Shown in pieces: positions 6,141 through 7,908 of a DNA stretch of 7,908 nt (position 1 is the stretch's first letter; every line of letters begins with the position of its first letter). The stretch lies in contig JASLEM010000457.1 of NCBI GenBank assembly GCA_030151165.1, positions 1-7,908 on the forward strand. Reading direction: 5' to 3'. The translations under genes were made by a program, and so were the position numbers. The notes beneath the pieces were generated by a model, which had not been told where the DNA came from, made no database searches, and saw nothing but the letters and a program-made list of their open reading frames with translations. The stretch is from Burkholderiaceae bacterium. GTDB taxonomy: Bacteria; Pseudomonadota; Gammaproteobacteria; Burkholderiales; Burkholderiaceae.

Positions 6141-6453
6141 AATCGTCGAAATGCGGGATCGGCCCGTCCTGCGGCGTCGTGTTCGTGCCCAGGTCGAGCA
6201 GCAGCTTGTCGACGAAGCACCAGCCCCAGCCCTCGGGCGGGTCGTAGCCTTCCATGACCGGGTGGCCGGTCTCGTTGAAATGGCGCGTCGCGTGGCGGCC
6301 GAAGGAGTCGTCGCAGCAGCCGACGTGGCCGCAGGTGCGGCAGATGCGCAGGTGCACCCATTCCTCGCCGATCTTCAGGCACTCCTCGCATCCGCGCGCG
6401 CTCGGCTTGACGCGCAGGATCTGGCTCAGGTGGCTGCACTGCTTCTTGCTCAT
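6136..6453 (-). CDS. UBP-type zinc finger domain-containing protein
   Basis: This is a 105-residue single-domain cytosolic protein of the ZnF-UBP family (Pfam zf-UBP). In eukaryotes the domain binds the free C-terminus of ubiquitin; the bacterial role is not established. Metal-ligand candidates are Cys6, His8, Cys22, Cys25, Cys38, Cys41, Cys46/47, His54, His58 and His64, in the order expected for three zinc sites. CRTCGHVGCCDD and HFNETGHPVM match the core. The tail EGWGWCFVDK is typical of bacterial members. The start at 6453 has GAGGA 5 nt upstream; a longer start at 6489 would add a basic tail with no clear ribosome binding site. The gene is convergent with the DeoR-family gene (44 bp between stops) and divergent from the glycosyltransferase gene. 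The family assignment is secure; the function is open. Confidence 0.92.
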   Translation of the reverse strand: MSKKQCSHLSQILRVKPSARGCEECLKIGEEWVHLRICRTCGHVGCCDDSFGRHATRHFNETGHPVMEGYDPPEGWGWCFVDKLLLDLGTNTTPQDGPIPHFDDY

Positions 6454-6596
6454 GGCGTTCCTCGAAGTCGGTCGGCGGGCACGCCCCATTCTGCACGCGG
6501 CGCGGCGCGTCAGCCGTCGGACAGCGCCGTGTCACGACGCGTTCACACACCCGCCGCATGCTGCGCGGATGGATTCGGGCCGCCCTCGCTGAACGC

Positions 6597-7643
6597 ATGA
6601 AGATCCTCATCGTGACGGATGCGTGGGAGCCGCAGATCAACGGCGTCGTGCGCACGATCCAGATGACCGCGCGCGAACTCGCGGCGATGGGCCACCAGGT
6701 CGAGATCCTGTCGCCCGACCTGTTCCGCTCGATCGCGTGCCCGGGGTATGCGGAGATCCGCCTCGCGCTCGCGACGCGCCGCCAGGTGCGACGCCGCATC
6801 GACGCGTTCGCGCCGGACGCCCTGCACATCGCGACCGAAGGGCCGCTCGGCTGGCATGCGCGCGCCGTCGCGATGGAACGCGGCTGGCCGTTCACGACGG
6901 CGTACCACACGCGTTTCCCCGAATACCTGCGCGCCCGCACGCCGATCCCGCTCGCACTCAGCTACGCGGTGCTGCGCCGCTTCCACGACGCCGGCGTCGC
7001 GACGCTCGCGGCGACGCCGGCGATCGTCGACGACCTCTTCGCGCACGGCTTCGCCGCGCCGCGCGCATGGTCGCGCGGCGTCGACACCGCGCTGTTCACG
7101 CCCGACGGCCCGCGCGAAGCGCGCGGCGAAGCGCCGGTGTTCCTGCACGTTGGCCGGCTCGCGGTCGAGAAGCAGGTCGACGCCTTCCTCGCGCTCGACC
7201 TGCCCGGCGAGAAATGGGTCGTCGGCGACGGGCCAGAACGCGCGCGCCTGCAGGCCGCCTTCCCGGCCGCGCGCTTCTTCGGCGCGCTGCAGGGCGAGGC
7301 GCTGGCGCGCGTCTACCGCAGCGCGGACGTGAAGGCGTTCACCAGCGTCACCGACACCTTCGGCCTCGTGCTGATCGAGGCGATGGCCAGCGGCACGCCC
7401 GTGGCCGCGTTCCCGGTGCCGGGGCCGATCGACGTGGTGGGCGACTCCGGCGGCGGCGTGCTCGACGCCGACCTGCGCCGGGCCTGCCTCGCCGCGCTGG
7501 CGCTGCCGCGCGCCGCGGCGCGTGCGCACGCGATGCGCTTCAGCTGGGCCGCGGCGACGCGGCAGTTCCTGGACGCGCAGGCGCAAATCCCGCCCGCGGC
7601 GACGCTGGGCGAACCCGCGCTCGAGGCCTCGAGGCCGATCTGA
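6597..7643 (+). CDS. GT4-family glycosyltransferase (MgtA/SqdX-like)
   Basis: This is a GT-B retaining glycosyltransferase, probably a peripheral membrane protein that adds mannose, glucose or a related sugar from a nucleotide donor to a lipid or glycan acceptor. It has 348 residues. The N-domain opens with MKILIVTDAWEPQINGVVRT (acceptor-side loop with NGVVRT), then HIATEGPLGWHAR (77-89) and YHTRFPEY (103-110), all typical of the MgtA/SqdX branch. The C-domain has FLHVGRLAVEKQ (182-193), VVGDGPER (208-215) and the donor-site EX7E-type motif in SVTDTFGLVLIEAMASGTPV (250-269), with Asp for the first Glu, which I believe is common in this branch. No membrane segment is visible. The start at 6597 lacks a clear Shine-Dalgarno; the ATG at 6558 is less likely because the fold begins at 6597. 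It converges on an LpxH-like gene, which suggests envelope glycolipid metabolism. Donor and acceptor are unknown. Confidence 0.92.
   Translation: MKILIVTDAWEPQINGVVRTIQMTARELAAMGHQVEILSPDLFRSIACPGYAEIRLALATRRQVRRRIDAFAPDALHIATEGPLGWHARAVAMERGWPFTTAYHTRFPEYLRARTPIPLALSYAVLRRFHDAGVATLAATPAIVDDLFAHGFAAPRAWSRGVDTALFTPDGPREARGEAPVFLHVGRLAVEKQVDAFLALDLPGEKWVVGDGPERARLQAAFPAARFFGALQGEALARVYRSADVKAFTSVTDTFGLVLIEAMASGTPVAAFPVPGPIDVVGDSGGGVLDADLRRACLAALALPRAAARAHAMRFSWAAATRQFLDAQAQIPPAATLGEPALEASRPI
7620..7633. repeat. 14-bp perfect palindrome with an 8-bp tandem duplication
   Basis: CTCGAGGCCTCGAG is its own reverse complement. Overlapping it, TCGAGGCC occurs twice in tandem (7621-7628 and 7629-7636). 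It lies in the last codons of the glycosyltransferase gene, in a tail with no family conservation, and may be chance or a 3'-end structure. Confidence 0.6.
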
Positions 7644-7648
7644 TCCCC

Positions 7649-7670
7649 GCGCGCGCCGCGGGACGCGCGC
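7649..7670. terminator. GC hairpin between convergent genes, possible bidirectional terminator
   Basis: GCGCGCG (7649-7655) and CGCGCGC (7664-7670) form a 7-bp stem with an 8-nt loop that fills most of the 31 bp between the two stop codons. No U-tract is present on either strand, so intrinsic termination would be weak. The position suits a shared 3' end. Confidence 0.4.
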
Positions 7671-7674
7671 CGCG

Positions 7675-7908
7675 CTACTTGAGGATCGCCATCGCGACGA
7701 GCTCGGGCTGGAGCACGCCGATCGCCGGCTCGTCCTCGCGGTCGTGCTCGTGCGCCGCCGGCTCCTGCGCGACGACCTTGCCGCGCTGGTCGTGGCGCGA
7801 CCAGTCGAGGATCTCGAGCCGGCCGTCCGGATGCTCGACGAGCGCCGTCAGGCTCTCGACCCAGTCGCCGTCGTTGCAGTACAGCACGCCGTCGATCATG
7901 CGCATCTC
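7675..7908 (-). CDS. LpxH-like metallophosphoesterase (UDP-2,3-diacylglucosamine diphosphatase family), C-terminal part
   Basis: Only the last 78 codons lie in the window; the gene continues past the right edge. The segment GVLYCNDGDWVESLTALVEH followed by PDGRLEILDW is the conserved end of the COG2908-type calcineurin-like phosphoesterases. These include enzymes that cleave UDP-2,3-diacylglucosamine in lipid A synthesis, as well as paralogues of unknown substrate. Most members have NTGDW where this one has NDGDW. The final 40 residues are Glu/His/Asp-rich and not recognisably conserved. It converges with the glycosyltransferase gene at 31 bp. The metal-binding residues are in the missing part, so activity cannot be judged, and it may be an LpxH paralogue rather than the essential enzyme. 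Confidence 0.75.
   Translation of the reverse strand, partial: EMRMIDGVLYCNDGDWVESLTALVEHPDGRLEILDWSRHDQRGKVVAQEPAAHEHDREDEPAIGVLQPELVAMAILK

Noticed and set aside
2860..6600. A 1246-codon stop-free frame on the plus strand
   Set aside because: It runs antisense to the oxidoreductase and MFS genes and through the regulator in a wrong frame. Its product is a low-complexity Arg/Ala-rich string with no family resemblance, which is the expected shadow of G/C-rich third positions.
6116..6940. A 274-codon minus-strand frame overlapping the zinc-finger and glycosyltransferase genes
   Set aside because: It is out of frame with the zinc-finger protein, starts inside the glycosyltransferase and shows no recognisable domain.
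6543..7586. A 347-codon minus-strand frame opposite the glycosyltransferase
   Set aside because: The translation is a low-complexity Arg/Ala/Val-rich mirror of the GT4 gene, whose own motifs are unambiguous.

Overview
The window reads as chromosomal DNA from a very GC-rich betaproteobacterium, most likely a Burkholderia or close relative. The basis is the base composition, the strong G/C bias at third codon positions (which leaves long stop-free shadow frames on both strands) and the gene set: AsmA-like protein, YbjJ-like MFS carrier, DeoR regulator, UBP zinc finger, GT4 glycosyltransferase and LpxH-like phosphoesterase. I see no tRNA, rRNA, CRISPR array, insertion sequence or phage gene.

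Left end (1-765): a 3-hydroxyisobutyrate-dehydrogenase-like gene on the minus strand has a good ribosome binding site and a normal N-terminal half. It is broken at position 220, where the sequence folds back on itself. Bases 1-106 are the exact reverse complement of 220-325, and the 113 bp between the arms carry the next part of the same gene in the opposite orientation. This is either a very recent inverted duplication or, more likely, a fold-back chimera at a sequence end.

Middle (about 770-6091): a short spacer with a dyad symmetry separates that gene from a divergent AsmA-family gene (990-2876, plus strand). The AsmA gene ends 3 bp from the end of a convergent MDR-family quinone oxidoreductase gene (3800-2880, minus). 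Upstream of the oxidoreductase on the same strand lies an MFS transporter gene (start 5175 or 5184, end 3883), and divergent from it is a DeoR-family regulator gene (5324-6091, plus). The regulator, transporter and oxidoreductase look like one locally controlled unit. A minus-strand promoter placed at the transporter start suggests an almost leaderless mRNA.

Right end (6092-7908): a small UBP-type zinc-finger gene (6453-6136, minus) is divergent from a GT4 glycosyltransferase gene (6597-7643, plus). The glycosyltransferase gene converges on the 3' end of an LpxH-like metallophosphoesterase gene that runs off the right edge (7908-7675, minus). The last two probably act on envelope or glycolipid substrates.

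Apart from the fold-back, this is ordinary housekeeping/accessory chromosome. I found no convincing new multi-gene system. The most useful leads are the fold-back junction, the transporter promoter/start arrangement, the dyad at 862-891 and a near-copied 22-bp motif around the deoR promoter.
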